Positions 15,896 through 26,146 of a stretch of DNA of 64,000 nt are shown here, piece by piece (position 1 is the stretch's first letter; every line of letters begins with the position of its first letter). The notes beneath the pieces are model-generated. The model was given only the letters and a program-made list of their open reading frames with translations, made no database searches and was not told where the DNA came from. This DNA comes from an uncultured bacterium (GTDB taxonomy: Bacteria; Bacillota_I; Bacilli_A; RFN20; CAG-826): assembly GCA_949291375.1 (NCBI GenBank), contig CASEVI010000003.1, positions 100,137 through 164,136 of the forward strand. Reading direction: 5' to 3'. A program made the position numbers and the translations under genes.

Positions 15896-16735
15896 TTAAA
15901 AATTCCTCCTTCTTTTAGCTCTATTTTTTGTTTTGTTTTGATAGATTGTAATACCGATAACAACAATCAAAACAACAAAGAAAATAATTGTAGTTAATGC
16001 ACGTAACTCCGGTGGAATAGGTCCTTTTTTAATTTTTGCCTGAACTAAAGTTGACAAAGTTTCAATAGCATTCTCTCCGCTAAGTAGCCCTGGACCACGA
16101 GTAAATGCGGTTACAATAAAATCATCTAAAGATAAAGTAATTGCTAAAATAAAACCGGATAAAATTCCTGGCAATAGCTGAGGAATCATAACTTTAGATA
16201 AAGCTTTTTTTGGAGAACATCCTAAATCTAAGGCAGCTTCGTATAAAGAGGGATCCATTTGTTGAAGTTTTGGTTTAACGTTTAAATAAACAAATGGTGC
16301 GCTTAATATTACATGTCCAACCAATAAAGTCCAAAAAGAAAATAAATTTTCTTTAAAAATTGTATTACCTAAAAAGACGAACATAACAACTAAACTTAAA
16401 GCAATAACAATCTCTGGATTAACAACAGGCAGTTGATTTAAATTTTCATAAAGTGCTCTAGTTCTTTTTTTAGAATAAAAAGCTCCAATCGCACCTGTTA
16501 CACCTAAAAATGTAGAAACAACAGCACTAATAACAGCAATTATTAAAGTATTTCCTAAAGCAATCATCGTTTCCTTTGAATTGAAAAGATTTGCAAATAA
16601 TTCTAACGAAAAGCCGTTCCAATCACCAATATATGTAGTATTAGTAAAAGAAAAAGCTATAAGAACAAAAATAGGAACGTAAGTAATTAATAAAACAAGA
16701 TATACAAAAGTATATTTAAAAGCCTTTTTTACCAT
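15896..16735 (-). CDS. potC: Polyamine ABC transporter permease PotC
   Basis: 279 residues with six membrane segments and the permease loop E-A-A-L-D-L-G-C-S-P-K-K-A (E-A-A-x3-G), which docks on the ATPase. PotC type judged by gene order. The start overlaps the potB end by 7 nt. It forms the membrane channel with PotB. The tail is Arg-rich (R-A-K-R-R-R-N-F), and its stop is 1 nt from the potD start. Confidence 0.9.
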   Translation of the reverse strand: MVKKAFKYTFVYLVLLITYVPIFVLIAFSFTNTTYIGDWNGFSLELFANLFNSKETMIALGNTLIIAVISAVVSTFLGVTGAIGAFYSKKRTRALYENLNQLPVVNPEIVIALSLVVMFVFLGNTIFKENLFSFWTLLVGHVILSAPFVYLNVKPKLQQMDPSLYEAALDLGCSPKKALSKVMIPQLLPGILSGFILAITLSLDDFIVTAFTRGPGLLSGENAIETLSTLVQAKIKKGPIPPELRALTTIIFFVVLIVVIGITIYQNKTKNRAKRRRNF

Positions 16736-17526
16736 CTCGAACTTCCTCCTTCTTGATCTTTTTCAGTGTAATTTCTAGTAACAAGCATGGAGATACAAAC
16801 AATGGCTAACATAATAATTGCCATAAATGATGCACTATTCCATTGATTATTAGAAAATCCTAAATAAATCGAATTACCGAAAAGAATTATTTTTCCTTCA
16901 CTTAATGTTTCTGGAATAACATATGAAGACATAGTAGGCATAAATACCATTTGTGCTGCACTAACTACTCCAGGAATAGTTTGTGGAAAAATTGATTTTG
17001 TAAAAACTTGAAATCTATTGCAACCTAAATCTGATGCCGCTTCAGTTTGAGCTTTATCAAGCTTAAGCATCGTTGAATATAAAGGCAAAATAACAAATGG
17101 AAGATAGTTATAAAATAACCCAATAAATGTAGCAATGTATGGGTGTTGCCCTCCACTTAAACCAATCCAGGTCAACACATCCCTTGTTGCTCCAGTTCTT
17201 AAAACAAAATTTATCCACATTGGCATAACAAATAACATGACAACAACATAATTAAATTTAGCCTTTGATGAAGCAAGGATATAAGAAATAGGATAACCAA
17301 TTAATAAGCAAACAATCGTATTGATTACGCTAAATAACAAAGATTGAATTAAAACATTAATTTTATTGGTTGAGGTGAAAAAACCAACTAATGAATCAAA
17401 TGAAAAATTTCCGTTTGAATCAGTAAAAGCATAAAAGAGAATGAATAAAATTGGAATAACAACAAAAAGTATCAAAAATATGAAATATGGAATGCAAAGT
17501 TGCTTCCTTTGTAAACTAAATCTCAT
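16729..17526 (-). CDS. potB: Polyamine ABC transporter permease PotB
   Basis: 265 residues from ATG 17526, 9 nt behind a GAGG site; a TTG at 17535 is in frame but lacks a site. Six membrane segments and the E-A-A-S-D-L-G-C-N-R-F docking loop. It pairs with PotC. It overlaps the potA end by 11 nt, so the four genes are tightly coupled. Confidence 0.9.
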   Translation of the reverse strand: MRFSLQRKQLCIPYFIFLILFVVIPILFILFYAFTDSNGNFSFDSLVGFFTSTNKINVLIQSLLFSVINTIVCLLIGYPISYILASSKAKFNYVVVMLFVMPMWINFVLRTGATRDVLTWIGLSGGQHPYIATFIGLFYNYLPFVILPLYSTMLKLDKAQTEAASDLGCNRFQVFTKSIFPQTIPGVVSAAQMVFMPTMSSYVIPETLSEGKIILFGNSIYLGFSNNQWNSASFMAIIMLAIVCISMLVTRNYTEKDQEGGSSRW

Positions 17527-19186
17527 AGTTGCCAACCTCTTTTTTAAGTCTTAATTTAATATCATCTTTATTAATATGAATTCCAACTTTATCATTAAGG
17601 TTATAAGTATATGAAGAAAGACAAACAAAATCTTCCTCATTTTCAGTTCTAACAATATATTGATAGTGATCACCTTTATAAACGCTATCAACAATTTCAC
17701 CGACGATTTGAGAATTTTCACTTTCAATATCATCGATAATTTCAATTTTGTCTAATCCAACTTCTGCTACAACATCAGCATCATTAAAATCGTATTTCTT
17801 ACCTTTTTTATCAATAACATAACCATCTTCTTCTCTTCCCCCTTCAACAAGTTGAAGAATATTACAATCAAATGGTACATCATCAATACAAACTTGATTA
17901 TTTTTATTTATCCAAGCATCAGTATAAATATTTGTAGTAAAGTCTTTCTTCATAATTTGAATTGAATCAGGATAAATATCTAATCCAACAACTTCACCAA
18001 CACCATATTCTTTAGTTGATTTAATCATAACTTCGTTTTTTCCAACCAAAGCAATATATTGATAATTAACTCCCTTAAAAATCTTAGTTATGATTTTGCA
18101 ATTAATCATTCCTTCATTTTCGTTTTTAATGATGATATCTTCTGGACGAATGACGACATCAACTTTTTCATTAATTGGGAAGTTGTCTAAACAATCAAAA
18201 TTATGATCTAAGAATCTAACACTCATTTTTTTAATCATTGTTGCATTATAAATATTTGATTCACCAATAAAATCAGCAACAAATGCATTTTTAGGTTCGT
18301 CATAAATTTCTTTTGGTTTACCTATTTGTTGAATAAGACCGTCTTTCATAACAACGATTGTATCTGACATTGTCAATGCTTCTTCTTGATCATGAGTAAC
18401 ATAAATAAATGTAATACCAAGTTTAGTATGCATTTCTTTTAATTCGATTTGCATATCTTTTCTCATTTTTAAATCTAGAGCACCTAAAGGTTCATCTAAA
18501 AGCAAAATTTCAGGCTCATTAACAATCGCTCTAGCAATAGCGACCCTTTGTTGTTGTCCGCCTGAAAGAGTTGATATATCACGATCTTCCAAAGCTTCAA
18601 GATCAACTATTTTTAAAGCTTTAGCAACCTTCTCGTCTATTTCTTTTTCACTTAGCTTTTTATATTTATAGGCTTGTTCGGTTGTTGATTTTGCTTTTTC
18701 TAAAGCGGCATTATATTCATTAAGTTTAGCTACTTTTTCTTCTTCGCTTAAATGTTTATTCTTCTTAGTTAAATTAATCTCTCTTTTTAAATTCTTAACT
18801 TTATTTTTATTAATTTTTAAGATAGGATTTCCAGCTTTATCTTTTAAAGGTATAGCAATTTTTTTAAGTTTTAACCCAAAAGCAATATTATCATATACAT
18901 CTAAATGAGGGAAAAGCGCATATCGTTGAAAGACCATATTAATTGGTCTTTTATTTGGCGGAAGATTTGAAATGTCTTTTCCGTTTAATAAAATTTCACC
19001 TTTAGAAGGAAATTCAAAACCGGCTATCATTCTTAATGTAGTAGATTTTCCACATCCAGAAGGTCCTAAAAAAGTAACGAATTCTCCTTTTCTCACATAG
19101 AAATTAAAATTATCAACTGCTATTGTCCCGTCTTCATAGATTTTAGAAACGTTTTTAAGTTCAATAATATAGTTCTTATTATCCAT
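17516..19186 (-). CDS. potA: Polyamine ABC transporter ATPase PotA with internal insert
   Basis: 556 residues. Walker A is G-P-S-G-C-G-K-S-T at about 40, Q-loop V-F-Q-R-Y-A-L, signature L-S-G-G-Q-Q-Q-R, and Walker B I-L-L-L-D-E-P. Between the Q-loop and the signature sits a Lys/Glu-rich insert of about 75 residues (about 110-185, coiled coil). Such an insert is typical of PotA from mollicutes and their relatives and is absent from the E. coli type. Two TOBE-like domains follow in the C-terminal 230 residues. It powers polyamine uptake and is the first gene of the operon. Confidence 0.92.
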   Translation of the reverse strand: MDNKNYIIELKNVSKIYEDGTIAVDNFNFYVRKGEFVTFLGPSGCGKSTTLRMIAGFEFPSKGEILLNGKDISNLPPNKRPINMVFQRYALFPHLDVYDNIAFGLKLKKIAIPLKDKAGNPILKINKNKVKNLKREINLTKKNKHLSEEEKVAKLNEYNAALEKAKSTTEQAYKYKKLSEKEIDEKVAKALKIVDLEALEDRDISTLSGGQQQRVAIARAIVNEPEILLLDEPLGALDLKMRKDMQIELKEMHTKLGITFIYVTHDQEEALTMSDTIVVMKDGLIQQIGKPKEIYDEPKNAFVADFIGESNIYNATMIKKMSVRFLDHNFDCLDNFPINEKVDVVIRPEDIIIKNENEGMINCKIITKIFKGVNYQYIALVGKNEVMIKSTKEYGVGEVVGLDIYPDSIQIMKKDFTTNIYTDAWINKNNQVCIDDVPFDCNILQLVEGGREEDGYVIDKKGKKYDFNDADVVAEVGLDKIEIIDDIESENSQIVGEIVDSVYKGDHYQYIVRTENEEDFVCLSSYTYNLNDKVGIHINKDDIKLRLKKEVGNYEI

Positions 19187-19236
19187 AAAACTAAGCCCCC
19201 TATTACCTGCCCTAAAAATTTTAAAACATTGAAAAA

Positions 19237-19265
19237 AATATAAGTGTTTTCTATATAAAAATCAA
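19237..19265 (-). promoter_or_regulatory. Promoter of potABCD
   Basis: Minus-strand TTGATT (19260-19265), 17-nt spacer, TATATT (19237-19242). The leader contains a G-rich stretch (AGGGCAGG and AGGGGGC), the second being the ribosome site of potA. Confidence 0.65.
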
Positions 19266-19321
19266 TAATTTTTTTTAATTATTTTTCCAATAATTTTTTT
19301 ATCCTTTTTTTTAAAAAAACA

Positions 19322-19357
19322 AAAATGCGATAAAATCGGAATTTATCGCATTTTTTT
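19322..19357. terminator. Terminator between purA and potA
   Basis: ATGCGATAAA (19325-19334) pairs with TTTATCGCAT (19342-19351), with T-runs on both strands. Serves purA on the minus strand. Confidence 0.8.
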
Positions 19358-19402
19358 AAACTTTTTTTCTATAAGAATTTAATCAAAAATTTAATCTATT
19401 TT

Positions 19403-20695
19403 TTAAAAAATTTCTTCACGAATAATTGTTTGTTCTTTCGATGGTCCAACCGAGACAATTACAATTTTAATTTTTAAATAATCTTCTATAAATTTGATAT
19501 ATTCTTTTGCTTCATTAGGTAGATTTTCATAACTATTTAAAGTTGAAATATCATTGCCTTTAAAAGACTTAAAAGTTTTATAAATTGGCTTTGCACGGTA
19601 TTGTTCTTTTAAAGAAGTTGGTAAGTAATCAATTTGTTTACCATCAAGTTCATAAGCAACACAAACTTTAATTTCGTCAAAGGACGAAAAAATATCCAAA
19701 AGCATTAAAGCAGCATATTTAAATCCATTAACCGATTTAGAGTATTTTAATTGTACTAAGTCTAACCATCCAATTCTTCTAGGACGATGTGTATTAACAC
19801 CGTATTCATGAGCAAGCTCACGAATTAAGTCAGCATTTTTATCAAAAAATTCAGTTACAAATGGTCCTTCTCCAACTCTTGTTGTATAAGATTTAATTAT
19901 TCCAATGCAATCATTTACATATCCTAATCCTATGCCTGACCCACATATGGCCCCTCCAGCATTAACCGAGGAAGAAGTAACATAAGGGAACGTGCCAAAA
20001 TCAATGTCAAGCATAGTTCCTTGAGCACCTTCAAAAAGAATTTTTTTATTTTGTTCCCTCAAATTATGAATATATGAAACTGTTTCTTTGACATGTGGGG
20101 CAATTAATTCTTTTGCTTTTAAATAAGCTTCAATAGTTTCTTCATAAGAAATTTTATTACCACCATAAAATTCAATGAGTTGGTTTTTCTCTTCAAGTTT
20201 ATTTTTATAAATAGTTTCAAAATCTTCATCTAAAAAATCACACATACGTAATGATGATCTCTCGGCTTTATCAGTATATGATGGCCCAATACCTTTTTTC
20301 GTTGTCCCGATAAATTTATCTTTTAATTTAGTTTCTTTTAATCCATCAAGTTCTATATCATAACTCATATCAAGAGTGGCTCGTGAAGAAATAACTAAAT
20401 TGTTTAATGTATAACCTTCAGAAAGTAACTCTTTCATTTCTTTTGCTAAAGATAACGGATTTATTACCATCCCATTCCCCATAATATTAATTTTGTCTTC
20501 ATAAAAAATACCGCTAGGAATAGATCTTAAGTGAAATTCTTTATTGTTAAATTTTACAGTGTGACCAGCATTATCACCACCTTGATAACGAACAATAACA
20601 TCAGCCTTTGAAGCTAAATAATTCGCAATTTTTCCCTTTCCTTCATCACCCCGTTGAGCTCCAACAACGACTAATCCATTAATTGAATGTTCCAT
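19403..20695 (-). CDS. purA: Adenylosuccinate synthetase
   Basis: 430 residues, full length. It makes adenylosuccinate from IMP, Asp and GTP, the first step to AMP. The N-terminal loop reads G-A-Q-x-G-D-E-G-K-G-K, where x (residue 15, codon CGG at 20651-20653) is Trp in nearly all family members. Other motifs: G-G-D-N-A-G-H-T, T-T-K-K-G-I-G-P-S-Y, and F-E-G-A-Q-G. With the standard code this residue would be Arg in the phosphate loop, which is very unlikely; this is one of the best pieces of evidence for CGG=Trp. purB lies directly upstream. Confidence 0.95.
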   Translation of the reverse strand: MEHSINGLVVVGAQRGDEGKGKIANYLASKADVIVRYQGGDNAGHTVKFNNKEFHLRSIPSGIFYEDKINIMGNGMVINPLSLAKEMKELLSEGYTLNNLVISSRATLDMSYDIELDGLKETKLKDKFIGTTKKGIGPSYTDKAERSSLRMCDFLDEDFETIYKNKLEEKNQLIEFYGGNKISYEETIEAYLKAKELIAPHVKETVSYIHNLREQNKKILFEGAQGTMLDIDFGTFPYVTSSSVNAGGAICGSGIGLGYVNDCIGIIKSYTTRVGEGPFVTEFFDKNADLIRELAHEYGVNTHRPRRIGWLDLVQLKYSKSVNGFKYAALMLLDIFSSFDEIKVCVAYELDGKQIDYLPTSLKEQYRAKPIYKTFKSFKGNDISTLNSYENLPNEAKEYIKFIEDYLKIKIVIVSVGPSKEQTIIREEIF

Positions 20696-20736
20696 ATATT
20701 TCTCCTTAAAAAATATAAAAATAGGTTGAAAACAAC

Positions 20737-22038
20737 CTATTTAATTCCAATAGTTTTATAAATATTCTCTATATTCTTAAAATAGTACCCATAAGAGAAT
20801 AATTCATTTAATTCGTCACTAGTTAATAATGTTTTGAAATATAAATCATTATTTAATAAATCTTTTAAATTAATGTTTTCATTTATCGCCTTAAAAGCTA
20901 ATTTTTGAATATTATCATAAACTTCTTCTCTTGAATGAGTTGAATATTTATCTAAAACATAATTTAAAACTCTTCCAGAAAAAATAATTCCATTGTCCAT
21001 TTCGATATCTTTAATCATTTTTTCTTTATCAACATCTAAATCCGTTAAAACTTTATCCATTCTCCTTAAAATATAAATTAAAAGTGAGATATCATCATTT
21101 ATATAAATTCTTTCATTTGAAGAATGAGATATATCTCTTTCGTGCCATAAATCATTATTCTCTATTGCCATATATAATGAAGAAATTATATATCTAGCTA
21201 AACCGGCAACATTTTCACTACTAATTGGATTCTTTTTATGTGGCATTGCACTGCTGCCTTTTTGGTTTTGATAAAAATGCTCCCCGACCTCTTTAACTTC
21301 ACTTCTTGAAAGATGGCGTATTTCTGTCGAAATTTTTGTTAATAAAGAAGCAATCGCAACCATCGAAAAAGTAAAACCCATCAAACGATCTCTTGATAAA
21401 ACTTGTGTTGAACTATTTGGTCTATTTAAAACTAACTCTTTTGCAACAATCTCCTCAAGTTCATATGGTAAATTTGCGAAATTTCCAACCGTTCCGCTTA
21501 TTTTTGCGCAGCAAACATTATTAAGTTCATCAATAAATCTCTTTTTACAGCGCATGAGTTCATCATAATAAATTGCAAATTTTAAACCAAAAGAGGTAAT
21601 TTCAGCATGCATCCCGTGACTTCTTCCGATAATTGGAGTAAATTCATAGGTTAAAGCCATATTTTTTAATGTAGTCAAAAATTTATCGATTTCAATTAAA
21701 ACGAAACTTGATGCATCTTTAATCTGCAAAGAAAGAGCGGTATCAACAACATCTGTTGATGTTAAATTATAATGCACCCATCTTTTTTCATCACCTAAAA
21801 ATGTAGATAATGATCTTGTAAAAGCGATTACATCATGCCTTGTTTCTTTTTCAATTTTATTAATTAAAGAAACATCTACTTTTGACTTTGCTTTAATTTT
21901 TAAATAATCTTCATTAGGAACAATACCAAGATCAACATAGGCTTTAATAACAGCAAGTTCGACTTTTAAAAAGTATTTATATCTGCTATCTAAAGAGAAA
22001 ATATTTTCTATTTCATCAATTCGATATCTTTCAATCAT
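20737..22038 (-). CDS. purB: Adenylosuccinate lyase
   Basis: 433 residues from ATG 22038 (M-I-E-R-Y-R-I-D-E-I); the frame is open into the argS end, but this start matches the family. The fumarase/lyase signature G-S-S-A-M-P-H-K-K-N-P-I is present, as are R-S-H-G-M-H-A and T-S-T-D-V-V-D-T-A. It splits adenylosuccinate to AMP and acts also in IMP synthesis. Start and argS stop are 5 nt apart or overlapping, so argS-purB-purA is one transcription unit. Confidence 0.95.
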   Translation of the reverse strand: MIERYRIDEIENIFSLDSRYKYFLKVELAVIKAYVDLGIVPNEDYLKIKAKSKVDVSLINKIEKETRHDVIAFTRSLSTFLGDEKRWVHYNLTSTDVVDTALSLQIKDASSFVLIEIDKFLTTLKNMALTYEFTPIIGRSHGMHAEITSFGLKFAIYYDELMRCKKRFIDELNNVCCAKISGTVGNFANLPYELEEIVAKELVLNRPNSSTQVLSRDRLMGFTFSMVAIASLLTKISTEIRHLSRSEVKEVGEHFYQNQKGSSAMPHKKNPISSENVAGLARYIISSLYMAIENNDLWHERDISHSSNERIYINDDISLLIYILRRMDKVLTDLDVDKEKMIKDIEMDNGIIFSGRVLNYVLDKYSTHSREEVYDNIQKLAFKAINENINLKDLLNNDLYFKTLLTSDELNELFSYGYYFKNIENIYKTIGIK

Positions 22039-22042
22039 AAAA

Positions 22043-23683
22043 CTACATCTTTTCCTTTGCTTCAACACCTAAAAGTGTCAAAGAAGATTTTAAAACAATG
22101 CTTAAAGATTTTAATAAAGATAATCTTTCGCTAGTTAATTCCTTATTATTTTCATCTATAACACGATTTTCATTATAGTAAGAATGGAATGTTTGAGCTA
22201 ATTTATATACATAATTGCATAATTTATTTACTTCTTTGCTTAAAGCGATATCTTCAATCTCTTTAGGAAAACTATCAATTAATTTAATTAACTCGATTTC
22301 TTTATCATTTGTTAAAAGTGGGTATTCATCTTTAACAACAAAAGAAGAATTTTTTGACAAAATAGAAGCAATTCTAGCATAAGCATATTGAATGTAATAA
22401 ACAGGATTATCCGCAGATTGTTTTCTCGCTAAAGATAAATCAAAATCTAAATGGGAATCGATAGGTTTTGAAATAAAGAAATAACGAGCAACATCAACCC
22501 CAACATCTTCACAAAGTTCTCTAATAGTAACTGCGTTGCCAGTTCTTTTAGACATCTTAACTTCTTCTCCGTTTTCCATAAGTCTGACTATTTGAACAAT
22601 TAAAACTTTTAAAGCTTCAGGATTATATCCCATTATTTTAATACCAGCTTTTAATCTAGCAATATATCCATGATGATCAGCGCCTAAAATATCAATTAAT
22701 TCATCATAGCCACGATCAAATTTATCTTTATGATAAGCAATATCTGGCGTGAGATATGTTAAAGAACCGTCACTTTTAATTAAAACACGGTCTTTGTCAT
22801 CTCCAAATTCAGTTGTTTTAAGCCATAAAGCACCTTGTGATTCATAACAATAAGGGGATTTTTTTAAAAATTCTAAAGTTTTTTTAACCTTTAAAGATGA
22901 ATAAAGTTCCCTTTCGCTTTGATAGTGATCAAAACTAACTCTATATAAGTCTAAATCTTTCTTAATTTTATTTAGTTCAAGTTCAATACCTATATTTTTA
23001 AAATGTTCTATAGCTTCTTCTTCGCTAACTTTTAACCATTTATCCCCATCTTCATCCTTAATTTTTGAAGCTAAAATTTTAACATCTTGCCCTTGATAAC
23101 CGACTTTATCCAAATTAATAGGCAAAGATAAAGATTCTTTATATCTTTCATGAAGAGAATTAGCTAAAACATTAATTTGATTTCCAGCATCATTAACATA
23201 GTATTCTCTTAAAACATCATAGTTGGCAAATTTCATTATTCTAGTTAAGGCATCACCGTATGCAGCGCCTCTAGCGTGGCCTAAATGTAAATCTCCGGTT
23301 GGATTAGCACTAACATATTCAACCATTATTCTTCCATTCTTTTTAATTCCGCGACCATAATTATCATTTTCTTCTAAAACTTTTTTAATTACACTAGTTA
23401 AACTTCCCTGATTTAAGAAAAAATTTATAAAACCTGGATTAACAACTTCAACATTTTTAATTAAAGAATAATTTAAAAAACCATCTTTTAATGAATTTGC
23501 GATATTAATAGGTGAATTATGTAAAACCTTTGCAAGTCTCATTGCGATGTTTGTTGAATAATCGCCATGAACCTTATCTTTTGGAATTTCAATCATAACT
23601 AAATTATCTTTGTCATCATAATTTAATTTTTCTTTTAACACGTTTTTAATAATATCAATCAATTTATTAGAAATTTCACTCAT
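22043..23683 (-). CDS. argS: Arginyl-tRNA synthetase
   Basis: 546 residues, class I. H-L-G-H-A-R-G motif at about residue 125 and K-M-S-K-R motif at about 345; anticodon-binding helical domain at the C-terminus (D-A-L-R-B type) with N-P-V-Y-Y-I-Q-Y-A-Y. It charges tRNA-Arg; a tRNA-Arg(UCU) gene lies just upstream on the other strand. Because CGG seems not to mean Arg here, the tRNA set charged by this enzyme should lack a CCG-anticodon tRNA-Arg. Confidence 0.95.
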   Translation of the reverse strand: MSEISNKLIDIIKNVLKEKLNYDDKDNLVMIEIPKDKVHGDYSTNIAMRLAKVLHNSPINIANSLKDGFLNYSLIKNVEVVNPGFINFFLNQGSLTSVIKKVLEENDNYGRGIKKNGRIMVEYVSANPTGDLHLGHARGAAYGDALTRIMKFANYDVLREYYVNDAGNQINVLANSLHERYKESLSLPINLDKVGYQGQDVKILASKIKDEDGDKWLKVSEEEAIEHFKNIGIELELNKIKKDLDLYRVSFDHYQSERELYSSLKVKKTLEFLKKSPYCYESQGALWLKTTEFGDDKDRVLIKSDGSLTYLTPDIAYHKDKFDRGYDELIDILGADHHGYIARLKAGIKIMGYNPEALKVLIVQIVRLMENGEEVKMSKRTGNAVTIRELCEDVGVDVARYFFISKPIDSHLDFDLSLARKQSADNPVYYIQYAYARIASILSKNSSFVVKDEYPLLTNDKEIELIKLIDSFPKEIEDIALSKEVNKLCNYVYKLAQTFHSYYNENRVIDENNKELTSERLSLLKSLSIVLKSSLTLLGVEAKEKM

Positions 23684-23724
23684 AATAACTTTCCTTTACC
23701 AAGATAAAAATATATCATATTTCT

Positions 23725-23748
23725 AATATTAAATATATATTTAATATT
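23725..23748. repeat. 24-bp perfect AT palindrome upstream of argS
   Basis: AATATTAAATAT and its exact complement lie back to back in the gap between argS and tRNA-Arg. It may be an operator, or a bidirectional structural element; the AT-only content makes chance formation possible. Confidence 0.4.
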
Positions 23749-23778
23749 ATGTTTGTTTAATACCAACTAAAATTTAAT

Positions 23779-23807
23779 TTGAAATTAATTTTACTTAGTG
23801 GTATTAT
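23779..23807 (+). promoter_or_regulatory. Promoter of tRNA-Arg
   Basis: TTGAAA (23779-23784), 17-nt spacer, TATTAT (23802-23807), 13 nt before the mature 5' end. Confidence 0.6.
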
Positions 23808-23820
23808 AATGAAGCATTTT

Positions 23821-23897
23821 GGCCTTGTAGCTCAGTTGGATAGAGCAACAGCCTTCTAAGCTGTGGGTCAGGCGTTCGAGTCGCCTCAAGGTCACCA
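23821..23897 (+). tRNA. tRNA-Arg (anticodon TCT)
   Basis: Full cloverleaf of 77 nt including an encoded CCA. Acceptor GGCCTTG pairs with CAAGGTC (one G-T pair), anticodon stem ACAGC/GCTGT with loop CTTCTAA, T-loop TTCGAGT. It reads AGA and AGG codons, the main Arg codons of these genes. It does not read CGG, consistent with CGG being free for another meaning. Confidence 0.95.
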
Positions 23898-23908
23898 GAA
23901 TTAAATTT

Positions 23909-23936
23909 AACGCGATGACTATCGCGTTTTTTTCTT
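23909..23936 (+). terminator. Terminator after tRNA-Arg
   Basis: AACGCGAT-GACT-ATCGCGTT (23909-23928) followed by T7. Confidence 0.9.
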
Positions 23937-23948
23937 TCTTAAAAGAAA

Positions 23949-23990
23949 CGCTAATTTATTTTTACCGTAAAGTAAAAGATATCCACCATC
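23949..23990 (+). repeat. 42-bp direct repeat, left copy
   Basis: Identical to 26571-26612. It contains a variant of the IS66 end (GTAAAGTAAAAGATATCCACC, one A shorter) next to the true left end at 23991. Far longer than the 8-bp target copy expected for IS66. Confidence 0.85.
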
Positions 23991-24089
23991 GTAAAAGTAA
24001 AAGATATCCACCATCTTCATAAAATTAACCAGGAATTCCCAGTTCCTGGTTTTTAAAACCGCCATTTTCCGCCAACGGCGAATTTGGCA

Positions 24090-25711
24090 CTACTCCTTAT
24101 TTAGACTAAATTTTTCTTTTATATTTTTTGAATAGAGTAATAAATTATCAATACTGATTATATCAATATTGTCACATACATATGTAAGATAGTCATAAAT
24201 ATCTAACAAATTTATTTTTGCTGTTCTTACAATTGAGAATAATATTGCCATAATTTGCGCTCCATCATAACTTTTTTAAGTCATAAATATTTTTCTTTGC
24301 AAAAAGAAAGGTTTTATTGCTCTTTCTGCTATATTATTTGTTAAATCAACACAAGGATTGTTTAAAAAAGTAAGTAAGTCTAAACTTATTTTTTTGAAAT
24401 AATTAAAAGCGTCGTCTAAAGCTGATCCTTGTTTAGTACGTGTTGTATATATTAATTTAAATATTTTATTTATTATTGGTTTTTCATCTTTCCGTCTTAA
24501 TTTTTTTATTTCGTAATAACTTCGTACTTTTTTCTGTATCTCTTTCTCTTTATCAAATAAAATTTTTATTAAGTTTAAAGTCTCAGCGGCTTTTGAATTT
24601 GAAAGATTTTTTGAATCGATTGTTTTAACAATATTAGAAAATCTTCTTCTTACATGTACCCAGCATCTTTGTAAATTTATATTTTTATACTCTTTTTTTA
24701 ATGAATCATAGCCAGGATAATCATCACAGACAATAACGCCAGAAAAATTTTTGAAAAAATCTTTTAGATGTTTAGATTCTCTACTCGCTTTAAAGTCGTA
24801 AATATTAATTTGGTTACCATAAAATGATGATGAATAAAGAAAAACATACGATTTTTTCTGTCTTTTTCATCTTTTGGTTTTGCATTAATAACCAAAGTTG
24901 TTTCATCGGCATGAATAACTTTTGATTCGTTTGACAGTAAATCAGTTTTCATTTTCTCATAAATTGGCAAAAGTCGATCGGATAATCTTTCCGTATAATT
25001 TCCTAAACATTGTTTAGAAATAGGGAAACCAATTTGTTCTTTGATGTAACTTGCTAAATGTTCAAAAGGAATACCCAATTCATATTTATTAAACGCAATA
25101 AAAGAAGCGAATGAAGATGTCAATATAGAATTTGGAAAAGGTGTATTCACCAAAGGATAATATATTTCATTATTTTCTTTATTACATTTTGGGCATTTAA
25201 AATTTTCTTTAATAATTTTTGTAACTATAATTTCTGGCATTTTTGTTTCAACTAAATACGATATATCTTCAGTAAATTTTATTAGTTTTTCCCCACATTT
25301 AGGACATACTGTTTCATCTGGTTTCATTATTATTGTTTTTGAAACATGTTTTTCAAAGTCATAGTCTTGGAACTTCTTTTTATGAATTTCACCTTTTTTT
25401 GACTTTGCTTTTTTTATCTCTGATTCAGCCTCATCAAGAATAAATTTGCTTTTTTCACTTTTTGAAACAAAAGGAAGTGCTTTCAAAATTTTATGCTTAG
25501 ATGAAAGCTGTTCATATTTTTCTAATAGTGTATTGTATTCGAGATTTTGTTTTCTTAATTTAAGATTCAACTCTTCATTTTCTTTTTTTAAAATTTCATT
25601 ATTTTTTTCTAGTTTTTCTATGTTTTTAATTTGTTCTAACAACTCATTTTTTTGCTGAAGAATAATATTTTCTAACTGTTTTATGTATTCTTTATCATTA
25701 TTTATTTTCAT
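24090..25711 (-). pseudogene. tnpC: IS66 transposase TnpC, frameshifted
   Basis: Intact for the first 300 residues: coiled-coil leader, zinc-binding C-P-K-C ... C-P-K-C, and the start of the DDE core (H-A-D-E-T-T). A base is missing in an A-run near 24855; in the next frame the core continues (Y-G-N-Q-I-N-I-Y-D-F-K-A-S-R, C-D-D-Y-P-G-Y, C-W-V-H-V-R-R-R). Two more shifts lie near 24305 and 24275 before the C-terminal Y-D-G-A-Q-I-M-A part, ending at TAG 24090. Pieced together it is about 540 residues, normal for TnpC. Confidence 0.85.
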
Positions 25712-25798
25712 AATTAATTATAACATTTTTTGCGCAAAAAATAAAGAAAAAACACCGATAATTATCGTGTTTTTCTGTGTTTTTTAATATACATTTTT

Positions 25799-26146
25799 TT
25801 AAAAACAAGCGCCTTCAAGATTTGGTTTTTTCTTAGTTTCAATAACTTCTAAACCTTTTAAAAACATTGTAAGTTGTTGAGGTTTTATTTCTAAGGAAGA
25901 AATATCTTGGTCAGGTATCTTGAACTTATTACTCCCTAATTTATTTTGTAATAGCCAATAACCATAATCATCTTCATAATAAATTTTGACTTGTTTTCTG
26001 TTCTTAGATACAAATATAAAAACAGATCTTGATATTTCGATTGGTGAAAAATTTAGAGATACTAAAATTTGAGCTTTTTTAATACCAAACTTCATACTTA
26101 TACAATTTGAGTAAAAGTATATCTTTCTAGATTTAAAGATGTTCAT
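25799..26146 (-). CDS. tnpB: IS66 accessory protein TnpB
   Basis: 115 residues with the family core I-S-R-S-V-F-I-F-V-S-K-N-R, V-K-I-Y-Y-E-D-D-Y-G-Y-W-L-L, and K-P-Q-Q-L-T-M-F-L-K-G-L. It overlaps tnpA by 14 nt as usual in IS66. Required with TnpA and TnpC for transposition; its exact job is unknown. Confidence 0.85.
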   Translation of the reverse strand: MNIFKSRKIYFYSNCISMKFGIKKAQILVSLNFSPIEISRSVFIFVSKNRKQVKIYYEDDYGYWLLQNKLGSNKFKIPDQDISSLEIKPQQLTMFLKGLEVIETKKKPNLEGACF

